From Tricholoma matsutake (lineage: Eukaryota > Basidiomycota > Agaricomycetes > Agaricales > Tricholomataceae), in assembly GCA_026075535.2 (NCBI GenBank), contig AP026542.1, positions 5,394,001-5,458,000 on the forward strand: a DNA stretch of 64,000 nt, in the 5' to 3' direction. This document shows, in pieces, positions 31,171-43,095 of this stretch. The notes beneath the pieces were generated by a model. It was given only the letters and a program-made list of their open reading frames with translations. It made no database searches and was not told the origin of the DNA. The first letter of the stretch is position 1; every line of letters starts with the position of its first letter. The position numbers were made by a program, and so were the translations under genes.

Positions 31171-31256
31171 ACAGTGGTGGATGGTGCTGGTCAGCTCCAT
31201 TGTCCTGTCATTGTCGTCATAGTAGTAGTATTTTAGTTAGTACCTAAAAAAGATTG

Positions 31257-32099
31257 TTAGCAGGAAAATAATGAAACAAGAGTAAGAAAAAAACACATAC
31301 CAATGGCCCAAGAGATGTCATTTGATGTCTCTTGGACCTTTTTTTTCAGTTGCTTTGCCTCCTCATTGTTTCCCCCTTGTCTCCACTCAGAAAAGTGGTA
31401 AGCAGTCCCATGCAGAATAATGTTGCAGTGGCAAATGTCATTTACCCACTTTGGGAAAGAGTCTGACACCTTGGGGCAAGTGTTACAGATGCGAGCATGC
31501 AGCTCATCATCCCATCCACCTGGGAGGAATTCCTTATGAAACTCTTTCATGAAATCCATAAATGTGAGGGTGGTGAGGGTCTGACAATGTGTCGCTACCC
31601 AGTCACAGGCCCACATGTCTTTCAAACCTGGTAGGATTGCAGAAACACGATCAACCACCTCTAGTTTCTTGTTTGCAGAGAAGAAATCCTCACATGCCAT
31701 CTCCCATTGGCACATGACCAACAGTGAGATCTGTCCAGGCATCAAGAGTGGGATGTGTTTTGGTTCTGGATGCAGGACATCGGCAGGCATGTTTGAAGAC
31801 ATTTTACAAATGGGTACAGTGTAGGTGGTATATGAATGGGATGAGGATGAGTCAGAATCAGTGTTGTCTTCAGAGGGAGTGGCTGTATGTGCAGTGTTTA
31901 CAGTCTTGCCAGGTCTTTGCTCAGTGATACAATGAGATGATGAGGCCAAAAGGGCAACATGAGGTTTGGACAGGGGATACTCTATACTTGGAGTCAGCGG
32001 TGATAAGGGACTGGATGGCAGGCTCTGAGCACTCATGAGAGTGTCAGCAACAGCATGCACTTGCTTGTGTGTAATCAGCAGGATGGGCAACAGCAACAA
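31257..32099 (-). pseudogene. Gag-like protein gene fragment (280-codon open frame)
   Basis: The open minus-strand frame encodes a Ser/Thr-rich N-terminal part and a gag-like core: QWEMACEDFFSANKKLEVVD, VSAILPGLKDMWACDWVATH, FMDFMKEFHKEFLPGGWDDE, CPKVSDSFPKWVND. This helical pattern is typical of orphan gag-like proteins abundant in agaricomycete genomes. The C terminus reads into a splice donor (WAIG, then GTATGTG at about 31299) within a large palindrome (31301-31335). No protease or RT follows in frame. A related fragment lies at 38612-39242. Confidence 0.55.
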
Positions 32100-32382
32100 T
32101 CAGAGATCAAACTTGAAATGAATCTGCAGGGTGGGCAATAGCAACAATCAAAACTGGTGATGAGCTGGCAGTGAATTCTCTTGATGCGGCATTCAAAAAA
32201 AAGTGTAATCTCATAGAGATTCACTAAAGGAGAAACACAGGGGAAAGAACAAGCAGAAGAGATCTATTGAGGAGACTCTAGAGTAGGGAAATGATGATGA
32301 TGGTCATGGTAATGATTTGAAGTTGTAAGGATGATTGTGGCCAAAGTATGAGGCCTTTAGTAAATGAGCATAAATAAGGAGC

Positions 32383-32748
32383 TGTAAGGGGACTAGGGGG
32401 GTGCCCTGTGTGTTTTTCCTATTTTTTATGTTCGTCCCATATTTTTCCCCACCTCATTTCCTTCTATTCTTCATTTTCTATGATTTTTCCGGATTTTATT
32501 ACTAATTTTCCCTTGCTATCATGTTTGTATATGTTGACACTTTTATATTTAGAGGTGGAGTACCCCTTCCGACACATACCCCTTGGTATGATGTCATTCG
32601 GCGGCCTTGATCCGCCTATCTCTGCCTTTTTCTATTTTTAGGTTATATTTGATTTTTGTCGTCTTCACATATACTGGGCATCAGCAAGGGGATCCTTAGA
32701 GTTTTCTCTTCGGATTTCCCTTTGCTAGAGGCTTAGGTTGCCCTTATA
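32383..32748 (+). repeat. 5' LTR of copy C (366 bp)
   Basis: TGTAAGGGGACTAGG to TTGCCCTTATA; lacks the 60-bp block of copy B. Confidence 0.93.
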
Positions 32749-32914
32749 GTAGAAAACTCTCCCCTAAGGCCCGAAAATCGCGAACGCGCTGCCCAAAATA
32801 GGCAGGTACGGACTGGACGATGCTTCCCAAAGCTCCACAGAGTCCCTACACACCATTCCAGATACTCTCGCCTTTATTGCGCCGCCATTTTCGCCAAACG
32901 CGCTCCCTAGCGAC

Positions 32915-34033
32915 ATGGACGCATCAGAATGCTTCGATGCGCTTGAAAGCAACGTTTCCGGAATGCGCACGCAAATTGACTCGCTTAAATCTACGATTGA
33001 AAACTTCGTTAGGACCCTCCAGGCTAACCCTACGACTAATAGTTCCCCCTTCACGACTCCAAGCGCACCCAACAATGATGTTTTGCCAAACGCGTCCACT
33101 AAGGAACGTGCCCAGATCAAACCATCCCCCCCCGCCGAATTTAATGGTGCACGTGCGCAGGGACGTGCATTCCTTAATTCCTGTGAGTTATACATTAGTC
33201 TCCAGTCGCATCAATTCATCGATGAGGCTGCAAAAATTTATTGGGCCTTCACATACATGAAATCTGAACGCGCCTATCTCTATGTGGACCGTATCCTACG
33301 TCAAACTAAAGAACTCGGTTCTCTACCTTTCTCCACTTGGGGTGACTTTCGAGCTGAGTTCGTATGCCACTTCTGCCCCCTCAATGAACGCCACCGAGCA
33401 GTGACATGACTTGAGTCATCCACTTACCACCAGGGACGTCGATCCATGGACGACTATATCGATGAGTTCAAGGATTTGGTGGACATGGCAGGGTATGGGA
33501 GTGGGTTACCAGTAGTGGTGAAGTTCCGACGGGGGCTCAACTGAGAAATTCAGGACCAGATTGCACAGATGTTGGAAGGACGCCCAGCGGACGATGATAT
33601 CCTTGCTTGGTATGAAGCTGCTTCACTCTGTGATGAGAACCGACTCACAAATGCGGCGTTTAATGCTGCATTCCGTGCTCCAACTACCACTCATACACCC
33701 TACAGCTTCAATCGAAGCCTCCCCTGCCCTAACCCCATTCCTGCTCGTCAAACTCCCACACCAGCCATCAATATCCCAGTACCAATGGATGTTGATGCAG
33801 CCCGCAGCCGTGCACGTAAGTTGGATCTCTGCTACCGTTGTGGGGAACCTGGACACAGGGCTGGAGCATGTCCCCATCGTCAGGATATCCGCATGCTCAC
33901 CCCCGAGGGACGAGACGAACTCCTGCAAGATTTGTTGGCACTTGTAGATGTTGAGGAAGCGAAGGATCAAGTTGCAGAGGAGGTTAAGCTGGAAGTTGTA
34001 GAGGAGCAGGATTTTCCTATTCGCAGCGAGTGA
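32915..34033 (+). pseudogene. gag of copy C
   Basis: Same frame throughout, ATG at 32915. TGA at 33407-33409 and 33542-33544 interrupt it; copy B has CAA and CGA at these positions, so the ancestral codons were CGA. The CCHC knuckle CYRCGEPGHRAGAC is intact near 33828-33870. The natural stop TGA is at 34031-34033, in a different frame from pol. Confidence 0.88.
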
Positions 34034-34035
34034 AT

Positions 34036-37000
34036 TGTACGCCCTCACTGCCTGTCCATAACTGATTTGAAGTCTTGTCAGTTGAATCCCTGGAGAATGA
34101 ATCCATTTCTGTGACTGCTCCCCTCTCTGACCCTTCGAAGTTGGCTAAAGATGTACCTGCTCTCCCCATCTCTCCTTCTACTCCACGTCCCAAAATTAAA
34201 TCATGGGAGCATAAACTACCACACAAGTATATTGTGGCATCCACTCCCTCTGCACATTCCTTAAACCTAGCCATCGAACTGCAGACAACTGACACTGGAC
34301 AGATACTCGGTGTCTCTGCGCTCCTGGACTCTGGTGCGACTGGTCTCTTCATCGATTCCCATCTGGTACAACAACATCGTCTAAATACTCGCTCACTCTC
34401 ACATCCGATACCTGTATATAACGTGGATGGATCCCCAAATGAAGCTGGTGCCATCCGAGAGGTTGCAGACCTGGTTCTCCGTTACAAAGATCATAGTGAG
34501 CGTGCCCTTTTCGCTGTCACTCAATTAGGAAAGCAAAAGGCGATTTTGGGATATCCATGGCTTTGAGACCATAACCCAGAGGTCGACTGGCGCACCAGGG
34601 AGGTTACCATGAGCCGATGTCCATCCCGCTGTCGGACGTGTTTCACAGAAGCCAGGCAAGAACGTCGTGGACAGAAGGCGGCAATACGACGAACTCAGAA
34701 GTGTCATGCTGGACCCCTGCCTATACCTGAAGTGGAATTGGAAGGGGTTCCTGATCTAATGCCAGACTCAGATGATGATGATGAGGACCCAGAGGAAGTG
34801 GAGGAGGGTGATCGGATCTTCTACACTGCGATTCGCTCATCGCATGAGGTGTGTGCCACATCGAACATATCCCAACGCCTCGCCGAGGCCTTCCACAAAA
34901 ACAACGCTGCTAAATCCTCTACTAACTCCTTACTCCCTCATCTCCATGAGTTTGAAGACGTGTTCTCCAAGGAGTCATTCGACTCTCTTCCTGCGCGTAA
35001 GCCATGGGATCACGCGATCGAACTCACCCCCGGCGCAACCCCTTCATCCTGCAAGGTCTATCCTCTCTCTCCGGAGGAACAACGGCAGCTTGACCAGTTC
35101 ATTGACGAGCACCTGGCCTCTGGACATATTCGACCATCGAAGTCACCCATGGCCTCTCCCTTTTTCTTTGTCAAGAAGAAGGATGGCTCACTTCGACTGG
35201 TTCAAGACTACAGAAGACTCAACAACATCACGGTCAAAAATCGCTACCCACTACCCCTCATCTCCGAACTCGTAAACCAGCTCCGTGGAGCCCGATACTT
35301 CACCAAGCTCGATGTCCGTTGGGGCTATAATAATGTGAGGATAAAGGAGGGAGATGAGTGGAAGGCAGCCTTTCGTACCAACCGTGGTCTTTTTGAACCG
35401 CTTGTCATGTTCTTTGGCCTTACTAATAGCCCTGCCACCTTTCAGACCATGATGAACGACATCTTCCATGACCTCATCCTCGAAGGCATTGTCTGCATCT
35501 ATCTCGACGACATCCTCATCTTCACTCGCACGGTTGAAGAGCACTGTCGCATCACGCGCCTCGTCCTAGAGCGACTTCGACGGTACAAACTCTACCTTCG
35601 TCAGGACAAATGCAAGTTCAAAAGGACCAAGATCGAGTACCTCGGCCTGATTATCTCGGAGGGTCAAGTGGAGATGGATCCTATCAAGGTAAACGGGGTC
35701 ACAGCTTGGCCGATGCCCACAAACAAGAAGGAGGTGCAGTCTTTCCTGGGCTTCATCAATTTTTATTGGCGTTTTATCAAGGATTTCTCACATCATGCAC
35801 GACCGCTGTTCGACTTGACAGGAAAGGAGGCATGGAGGTGGGATAATGCACAACAGGAGGCGTTCGAAAAGCTTAAGGAGATGGTCACTTCCGCTCCGAT
35901 CCTTACCTTTGCTGATGATTCGCGTCCTTTTCGTGTAGAAGCCGACAGTTCTGACTTTGCGACGGGCGCTGTGTTGTCTCAGCAGTCTCCAGAGGACCAG
36001 AAGTGGCATCCTGTTGTGTTCTACTCCAAAAGCCTTAGTGCTGTAGAGAGAAACTACGAGATCCATGACAAGGAGATGTTGGCGATAATGCGTGCGCTTG
36101 AGGAGTGGCGACACTTCCTCGAGGGTGCCCAACACAAGGTGGAAATTTGGATGGATCACAAGAACCTCGAGTACTTCATGACGGCCAAGAAATTGAACCG
36201 TCGTCAAGCTCGTTGGTCCCTGTATCTATCTAGATTCGACTTCTCCTTGCACCACCGTCCGGGTCGCAGCATGGGGAAAACCGATGCCCTATCCCGACGT
36301 GCAGACCATGGGGATGGCAGCGGTGACAACCAAAACATTGTGCTGTTGCAGCCAGACCTGTTCACCATTCGGGCACTGGAAGGCATCGTACCCCAGGGCG
36401 AGGAGCGGGACATTCTACGTGACATTTGTCGCGCAAACCGTAGCGGTTTACATGAGGATGTTGTCGCCCGAGCTGTTAAAGAACTGAGGAAGGGATCGAC
36501 CCTTTCCTTACGTGCGGCAGAGTGGGCTGAAAAGGAGGACTTGTTGTATTTCAGGGATCGCATCTATGTTCCCAATGACCCAGACCTTCGCCGGTGCATC
36601 ATATCCCAACACCATGACTCACAGATTGCTGGCCACCCCGGACGCTGGAAGACCTTGGAGCTCACCTCACGGAACTATTGGTGGCCACAAATGTCACGGC
36701 TCATTGGTCAGTATTGTTGCACTTGTGACCTTTGCTTACGCACCAAGGTCCCTCGTCGCAAGCCTATTGGTGAGCTACACCCTCTTCCTGTTCCAGAGAG
36801 TCGTTGGGATGTCGTCAGCGTCGACTTTGTGGTGGAATTGCCAGAGTCAAATGGGTTTGATGCAGTGATGTGCACAGTTGACTCAGTGGGAAAACGTGCT
36901 CACTTCATTCCCACTCACACCACTGTCAGTGCCCTAGGTGCCACTCGACTCTACCTCCACCACGTGTGGAAATTACATGGACTTCCTGGTGCCTTCCTCT

Positions 37001-37932
37001 TGGATTGTGGCCCTCAGTTCATGGCAGAGTTCACTCGTGAGCTGTACCGACTCCTGGGGATCAAACTCCTCGCTTCAACTGCTTATCACCCACAAACTGA
37101 TGGCCAGACGGAGCGAGTCAACCAGGAACTGGAGCAGTACATCCGCCTCTTTGTCAATGAACGCCAGGACGATTGGGATGATCTCCTTCCTTTGGCCGAG
37201 TTTGGGTACAACAACCATGTCCATGCTTCCACTCAACAGACCCCTTTCCTCTTAGACACTGGACAACATCCACGCATGGGATTTGAACCTCGCCAAACTC
37301 CCTCACACATCGAGACAGTGAATGAGTTCACAGAACGCATGAGGGATAGCTTGGAGGAGGCAAGGGCAGCCTTAGCAAAGGCGAAGGACGACATGGCACG
37401 ATTTTACAACCAGCGCCACTCCCCAACCCCTCAGTACAAGGTTGGTGATCGAGTTTATCTTGACTCCAGTGACATCTCCACTACACGTCCATCCAAGAAA
37501 CTCGCTCATCGCTTCTTGGGACCTTTCCCCATTGTCAAGTGCGTTGGAACACATGCCTATCGTCTACGCCTCCCAGCCTCCATGTCCAGACTCCATCCCG
37601 TCTTCCATGTCGTCAAATTGCTTCCAGCTCCCCCAGATCCATTCCCGGGACGCCATTCACACCCACCACCACCACCTACAGTGATCGAGGGAGAACCCCA
37701 ATATGAAGTCGAGTCAATCTTGGACAGCCGTTTGCGTCGAGGAAAACTCCAGTATTTGGTACATTGGAAGGGTTATGGGTATGAGGAGAACTCATGGGTC
37801 GAAGAGTCTGACGTAAATGCCCCTCGGTTAATCAAGGAATTCCACCGACGGCACACTGCTGCACCGTGTCGCATTCAAGTCATGGACTTTGGTCGTATAC
37901 GATTTCGAATGCATCGGGGCGATGCATCTTAG
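34036..37932 (+). pseudogene. pol of copy C; open 34609-37932 (1107 codons)
   Basis: Protease core ALLDSGATGLFID keeps the catalytic D-S-G. TGA near 34063 and at 34564-34566 (copy B keeps CGA at the latter) cut the protease-side frame. From 34609 the frame is open to 37932: RT with intact YLDDILIF (copy B has YLD-A), RNase H, HHCC finger, integrase D-D-E core (VDFVVELPES, DCGPQFMAEF, QTDGQTERVNQELE) and chromodomain (YEVESILDSRLRRGKLQYLV, WKGYGYEENSW). The downstream half looks functional at residue level; the upstream stops should prevent a normal Gag-Pol. Confidence 0.88.
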
Positions 37933-37943
37933 AGAGGGGGTGA

Positions 37944-38309
37944 TGTAAGGGGACTAGGGGGGTGCCCTGTGTGTTTTTCCTATTTTTTATGTTCGTCCCA
38001 TATTTTTCCCCACCTCATTTCCTTCTATTCTTCATTTTCTATGATTTTTCCGGATTTTATTACTAATTTTCCCTTGCTATCATGTTTGTATATGTTGACA
38101 CTTTTATATTTAGAGGCGGAGTACCCCTTCCGACACATACCCCTTGGTATGATGTCATTCGGCGGCCTTGATCCGCCTATCTCTGCCTTTTTCTATTTTT
38201 AGGTTATATTTGATTTTTGTCGTCTTCACATATACTGGGCATCAGCAAGGGGATCCTTAGAGTTTTCTCTTCGGATTTCCCTTTGCTAGAGGCTTAGGTT
38301 GCCCTTATA
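37944..38309 (+). repeat. 3' LTR of copy C (366 bp)
   Basis: Near-identical to the 5' LTR; preceded by the purine tract AGAGAGGGGGTGA. Confidence 0.93.
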
Positions 38310-38446
38310 GGAGCATCCTTACATTCCAGCAAACTTGAGACTGCTGCAATGCAGACTCTTCTAACTGCTGGAACTCTTTTCTCTCCTTCACTGGAATGGA
38401 TAACATTTACCAGAATATTTGAGCATATGGATGGGCCCATAAGCAG

Positions 38447-38598
38447 AGGGGTCATCTGCCAACACTAGTTAATCTGATCAATTGACCCTGAGTTATTTAA
38501 TAAACAAAATTTGGCTTGATGGCTCAGCTTGAAATCAAAGCTGAGTGAATAAGTCAGGAACAAGTGATCTGATCAGCTAATGTTGGCAGAAGACCCCT
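38447..38598. mobile_element. 152-bp snap-back MITE
   Basis: The left end AGGGGTCATCTGCCAACACTAG pairs with the right end: its reverse complement reads AGGGGTCTTCTGCCAACATTAG. Both continue to TGATCA, giving arms of about 35 bp. An inner hairpin (CTCAGCTT...AAAGCTGAG) lies in the core. No clear target duplication was found. It interrupts the surrounding gag-like remnant. Confidence 0.65.
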
Positions 38599-38611
38599 TG
38601 GCTTAGGCCTG

Positions 38612-39242
38612 TCAATATTCTGATGAATTGAGAAAATTTATCTGGCATCCTATAGCCATTTTATTGAAAAACCTCAGCTGAGCCAGTGGCAATACTATGA
38701 ATGGCAGAGCTGCTAGGTGGTCTCCATGTGTTGCCACCCAGTCATGAGCTTGCAAGTCTCTCAGCCCAGGCAAAATCACAGCAACATGGTCTTCAACCTT
38801 GATCTTCTTACTGTTAGCCCTAAAGAAATCAATCCAGGCCATCTCCCACTGGCACATCACCATCGGGGAGATATCACCTGCAGTCAAATGCAGAATATGC
38901 TTAGGATCCAGTGTGCACACACTCAGCAGAGGAGTTTGTAGACATTCAGGAGGTATGTGGGGAGAGATGGATAAGGTATGAGGATGTAGAGAATCTGGAT
39001 CAGATGTAGGTGATAAAGATCATGAGTTCTGAGTGGCTGCTGTATGCACTTCCAGGCAGGGGTATGGCTGTACGTGCATTTCCTGTACCAGAAACGGTAT
39101 CAATGTTTGTAGACACTGTCAGCGACGGCAATTGAGATGATGTGTCCTCTTCATGAGGTGTCAAAGGTGGGAATGCCTGGTCTGTCAGGAGTGGTGTGTG
39201 CTTGTCTGCACATGAGAGGTAGGATGGGCAAGTGTTCAACAC
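38612..39242 (-). pseudogene. Second gag-like protein fragment
   Basis: Minus-strand pieces 39242-39000 (Pro/Thr-rich) and 38920-38612 (LDPKHILHLTAGDISPMVMC, QWEMAWIDFFRANSKKIKVE, VAVILPGLRDLQAHDWVATH) parallel the 31257-32099 protein block by block (KHIPLLMPGQISLLVMCQWE, VSAILPGLKDMWACDWVATH). The two pieces are in different frames and the C-terminal half is lost at the MITE. Confidence 0.55.
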
Positions 39243-39636
39243 AGAGCAGCAAGCACCAAAATGTAACTTGCACTCCTAAAAGACATGGCAGGTCAGCAGG
39301 AAAAACAGCGGGTTGGACAAGAAAACCACAGTGGGTTAGCGAACCTTTTTCAGCGATGTTCAGAAAAAGTGTAAGTACGTGGGTCCAGACACAGACTCTA
39401 CTAAACTGGCGCCAGAGAGAACAAGCCAAAGAGCTCTATCACAATGATGGTTAAGAGAAAAGGTACTGGGATCGAGCGCCTAATGGTTGTGAGTTGTGAA
39501 AAAGACGCTTCACATGGTGACAAGGAGTATGTATTTTGTCTTCGCCGACTACGTCTATTACTAGTTAAAATGATGAGTCATCAACTTCTATTGATGTAAA
39601 AAAAGTGAACACAACAGTGCCGTCTTGTCGTATACC
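39243..39636. other. Boundary between TE island and gene block
   Basis: About 390 nt, decayed TE-like sequence passing into the 5' region of the SSL1 gene. A CCG/CGTC-bearing leader precedes the ATG at 39637. Nothing else seen. Confidence 0.4.
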
Positions 39637-41275
39637 ATGGCGCCCCGGAAAGACGACGATTTCATGGATGTCGACTCTGACTCTGACATCTCCATTCCAG
39701 ACGACACTGAAGACTTTGGCGTACGAAAGGGCAAGGCTAAGGCTAAGGCTGGTGATAAACGCAAACGAGACAAGGGGAAGGGCAAAGCCAAAGACGCAGT
39801 GAATAGCACGTCTTTCTTTTCCCTGCTACCCATGCTGACTCAAAATCCCGTCAACTTAAGCAAGCATATACATGGGAAGCGTCGTATACGCGATCCTGGG
39901 ACACGGTGCAAGAGGACGAGGCAGGTAGTCTGCAAGGTTCTGTCGAGGAATGGATGGCGCGTGGCCGGAGACGGAGGTTTGTCTCCTTCCCTCCCTCCAA
40001 GCTTCCATGTCCATATTTGCTTGTAAAACAATAGATTACTCGCGCCGTCGACAGCAATACGGCGAACAATTATTCGACACTTGATCTTGCTACTGGACTT
40101 GTCGGCGGCAATGATGGACCGAGACATGCGCCCGACGCGATTTGATCTGATGTTGCAATATGCCAGGGAGTTTGTGACGGAGTGGTTTGATCAAAACCCA
40201 CTGGGACAAATTGGGGTGGTGGGGATGAGGGCTGGAGTGGGCGAGAGGATTGGGGCCTTGACGGGAAATCCCCAGGAGGTGCTCAAGTCCATAGCAGATC
40301 GGCACAAATTCGAGCCGATGGGAGAGCCTAGCCTCCAGAACTCCATAGAAATGGCGCGTAACAGCATGAGGTATGTTAAATATGTACTATTTTCATCAGT
40401 GCTAAACAACCAATGGCAGCCACCTGCCTACACATTCATCCCGCGAGATCCTTATCATGTTCGGATCCTTGACCACCTGCGATCCAGGAAATATCCATGA
40501 CACACTTGAATCATGCGTCAAGAGCAAAATTCGTGTCTCGGTCGTTGCTCTCGCTGCCGAAATGAAAATCTGTCGCGAGTTCTGTGACAAGACCGGTGGT
40601 CTGTTCTTTCTCTTGGGGTTATCTGTTCCCTTGTCTCATTACTTACATGCCCGCTGATCAAGGAAGGCCAGTTCGGCGTCGCCCTCAACGAAGGACACTT
40701 CAGGGACCTCCTCTTTGAACTGGTTCCTCCCCCTGCCCAGCGTGCTGTCTCGCGTGCAGGTGGGGCAGGTGCTGCCAACCCTCCTGCCGATCTCATGATG
40801 ATGGGGTTCCCTACCCGCCTGCCCGATACCTCCCCGCTTAGCCTCTGCGTCTGTCATTCAGAAATAAAGAGCGAGGGTTTCCTCTGTCCGCGATGTCTGG
40901 CAAAAGTGTGCGATGTCCCGACAGATTGTGATATCTGTGGTCTGATGATTGTGAGTTCCCCGCATCTGGCAAGGAGTTACCACCATCTGTTCCCGGTCAA
41001 AGCCTATGAAGCTGTGTAAGTAATTCCATTGTACTTGTCCCGTTAAATTGTGTATTGAGCTATTTCGAAGTACATCAATGGATGAATTACAGAACCCCGC
41101 AAAAAATTGTCATGCATGCTCGCGTACATTCCCGGCGACGGCTTTGCCAAATACGAGTGAAGGAATGAGTCCTATAGGAAGGTATCGGTGTCCAGAATGT
41201 CACCATGATTTCTGTTCAGAATGCGATGTATTCGTTCACGATGTTGTACACTGTTGTCCTGGGTGTGGCAAGTAG
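39637..41275 (+). CDS. SSL1: TFIIH subunit SSL1/p44
   Basis: Exons 39637-39798, 39861-39976, 40035-40370, 40420-40598, 40667-41015, 41071-41275; 1347 nt, 448 residues (yeast Ssl1 about 461). An acidic then Lys-rich N terminus is followed by the family block [21 protein letters not shown] von Willebrand A fold comes next ([51 protein letters not shown]). The C terminus has C4 zinc sites (CVC...FLCPRC...CDICGL) and a RING-like finger (CHACSRTF...YRCPEC...FCSEC...CCPGC). Known role: core TFIIH subunit that binds and stimulates the XPD/Rad3 helicase in transcription initiation and nucleotide excision repair; nuclear. Convergent with the next gene, 66 nt between stops. Confidence 0.95.
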
Positions 41276-41341
41276 TTCTTGTGGCCAGTGTACTGCAATT
41301 ATTTCAGTCTACATGCTATCAATGACAGCGCTTGATCTCCG

Positions 41342-43095
41342 TCAAATCAAATCTCCCCACACCTCTTCTGTCCACTGCACACATCGTATAAGTCCCATAA
41401 CTGACTGCTCGATCCCCTTTGCCAGCACAGGATCTTCAAACCCTTTCACCAACATGCTCGGACCCGGTTTCGGAATCTCCATCCCTTTCTTGTCATACTC
41501 TCGGTCAACAATGTGACGTACATCATGACTCTGATGACTTCTTATCTCCCTCCCCGCACGCATCTTCTCAGGTATAGCATGTCGGACTGCCATATCTTCA
41601 GCTAACGTACCGTCTATCCAACCCACAATACCTTCCTCAACAGCACGCACCACTCTCTCTAGCAAAAGCAAAAATACCGGATCTCTAGGTCGAAGCGTAC
41701 GTTCCACTGCCTCACGGAGCGACATTTCTTCTTGCTCGGCCACTGTGTCCGAGGACAATCGCCTCGCACGGATGACCTCGTCTGCTAAGTTGATTATCTT
41801 CGTCGAGTCCTCTTCCTCCTCCTGACTTCCACTTGTTGCACCGACACCAATGGCAAACTCGTCTCGGTCTATCTCGGCTTTGAGCAGCGTCCATACGCGG
41901 GACATGAAATCGCTCCCTGGGGGATGCTCCGCTCCGGGACTGGAGACCGGGGAAGACTGGGGCATTCGCGTGAGTGAGCGCAAGGAACCTGCTACGACAA
42001 GTGCTTGGAGAAAGTTCTGGAGATAGAAAAGAGCGGGAGCATTAAAGAAGAACTGAGGAGGTAATTCAGTCGGTGGATGTTCTGTTCCCGAAAGTCCAGG
42101 AGAGTCAGAAGACGCAGTCTGGGTTGATGTCTGGGTAGCAAGAGATGGAGGAACATCACATGACACAGGTACAGGCAACGCAAGAGTCTTGATCAACTTT
42201 GCCACCCACGTTTTCCTTTTCCTCTGCTTTGTTTCCCTTTCTTCGCCTAGACTATCCCTGACCCTTTCTTCCGGTGAGACCCATTTTCCCCACAACGCGC
42301 GTACATTCTCCTTTCCGTCCCACATTTCCAAAACTACCTCCCTCTCCCTAGCACGCGTCTGCTGGGCAATGACAGTGGCGAGCTGAGCCTCGGACATCGC
42401 CCCGAGCACCGAGTGCGTCAAATCTGATTTGAGTGTATTCGCAAGCGTAATAAGAGACCTGAAGACATCAATGACAAGAGTGGCAAGCTGGGCCTGTGAT
42501 GTGCCATGTACGTAGGACAGTGGTGGGAGCGGTTCGTCGATTTTCGCTAGCAGGGCATCGATATCGGCGTCACGGACCGGTGCACAGCGCTGTCGGAGTG
42601 CGGTGAGGATCTCTTTGAGGAGTGCAAGGGCGGAATGGAGCGGAGAGGAGGTGGGTGGGAATGGAAATGAGAGCGACTGTATAACTGGATGCTGCGAAGG
42701 GAAGAGCGGGGAAAGAGTGTCGAGGAGGTCAGTGTAGAGGGCTTTGAGGCGCGGGAGTTGTGTTGATGGGTTTGGTGAGGAAAGAGATTCTAAAGCCTGC
42801 GTAGATAAGGATTGTTCAACAGAATGGACAACATTCAGCATTCAAATGACTATAGTACAAAGAGTTGCCATGGCACCTCATTCCAAAACGCTCTATGAAC
42901 TGCTTCCTCGACTCTGTCGTGTAATATGGTACTTGGATCTTGTGTCGTTGACTGTTCGCGATGCTGGGAGCGGACCATCATAGAAAGGAGAGATTTCCCT
43001 GGTGGTAAGACTTTCGCGGGATCCGTAGCGAGGACATGAAGAAAGTAAACATCGTTAAGGATTCGAAAGAGTTCAACGGGGAGCATCGATGCCAT
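41342..43095 (-). CDS. TCP11/SOK1-family protein
   Basis: Exons 43095-42877 and 42796-41342; 557 residues. The intron is 80 nt; an ATG inside it (42841) opens a misleading longer frame. The start at 43095 (MASMLPVELFRILNDVYFLH) is the first ATG of that exon's frame. The protein is almost all helical, with a Lys/Arg-rich segment (TKQRKRKTWVAKLIKTLALP). The family-like C-terminal block is RPRDPVFLLLLERVVRAVEE then GIVGWIDGTL. SOK1 in yeast was found as a multicopy suppressor of loss of protein kinase A; vertebrate TCP11 relatives act in sperm and cAMP-related settings. The biochemical function is unknown. Family membership is by overall pattern, not search. Confidence 0.72.

Larger units (their letters stand above)
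32383..38309 (+). mobile_element. Copy C: marY1-like chromovirus, 5927 bp, perfect TSD
   Basis: LTRs 32383-32748 and 37944-38309 (366 bp each) differ, by eye, at a single site (GGTGG/GGCGG in the middle). Target duplication GGAGC is perfect (32378-32382 and 38310-38314). This marks a recent insertion. The RT-RNase H-integrase-chromodomain frame is open over 1107 codons, but TGA codons interrupt gag and the protease part. Confidence 0.93.

Noticed and set aside
18257..38309. An endogenous animal or plant virus
   Set aside because: All polyproteins have Ty3/gypsy chromovirus order with chromodomain and no envelope-like gene; they are fungal LTR retrotransposons.
1..41275. A functional repair gene cluster (Rad10 and SSL1 in one window)
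   Set aside because: The two genes lie 39 kb apart across a TE island with unrelated genes between them; co-location is most likely chance.
42841..42844. ATG at 42841 as start of the TCP11-like protein
   Set aside because: It lies inside an 80-nt intron. An upstream exon (43095-42877) joins in phase and adds a family-like helical N terminus.
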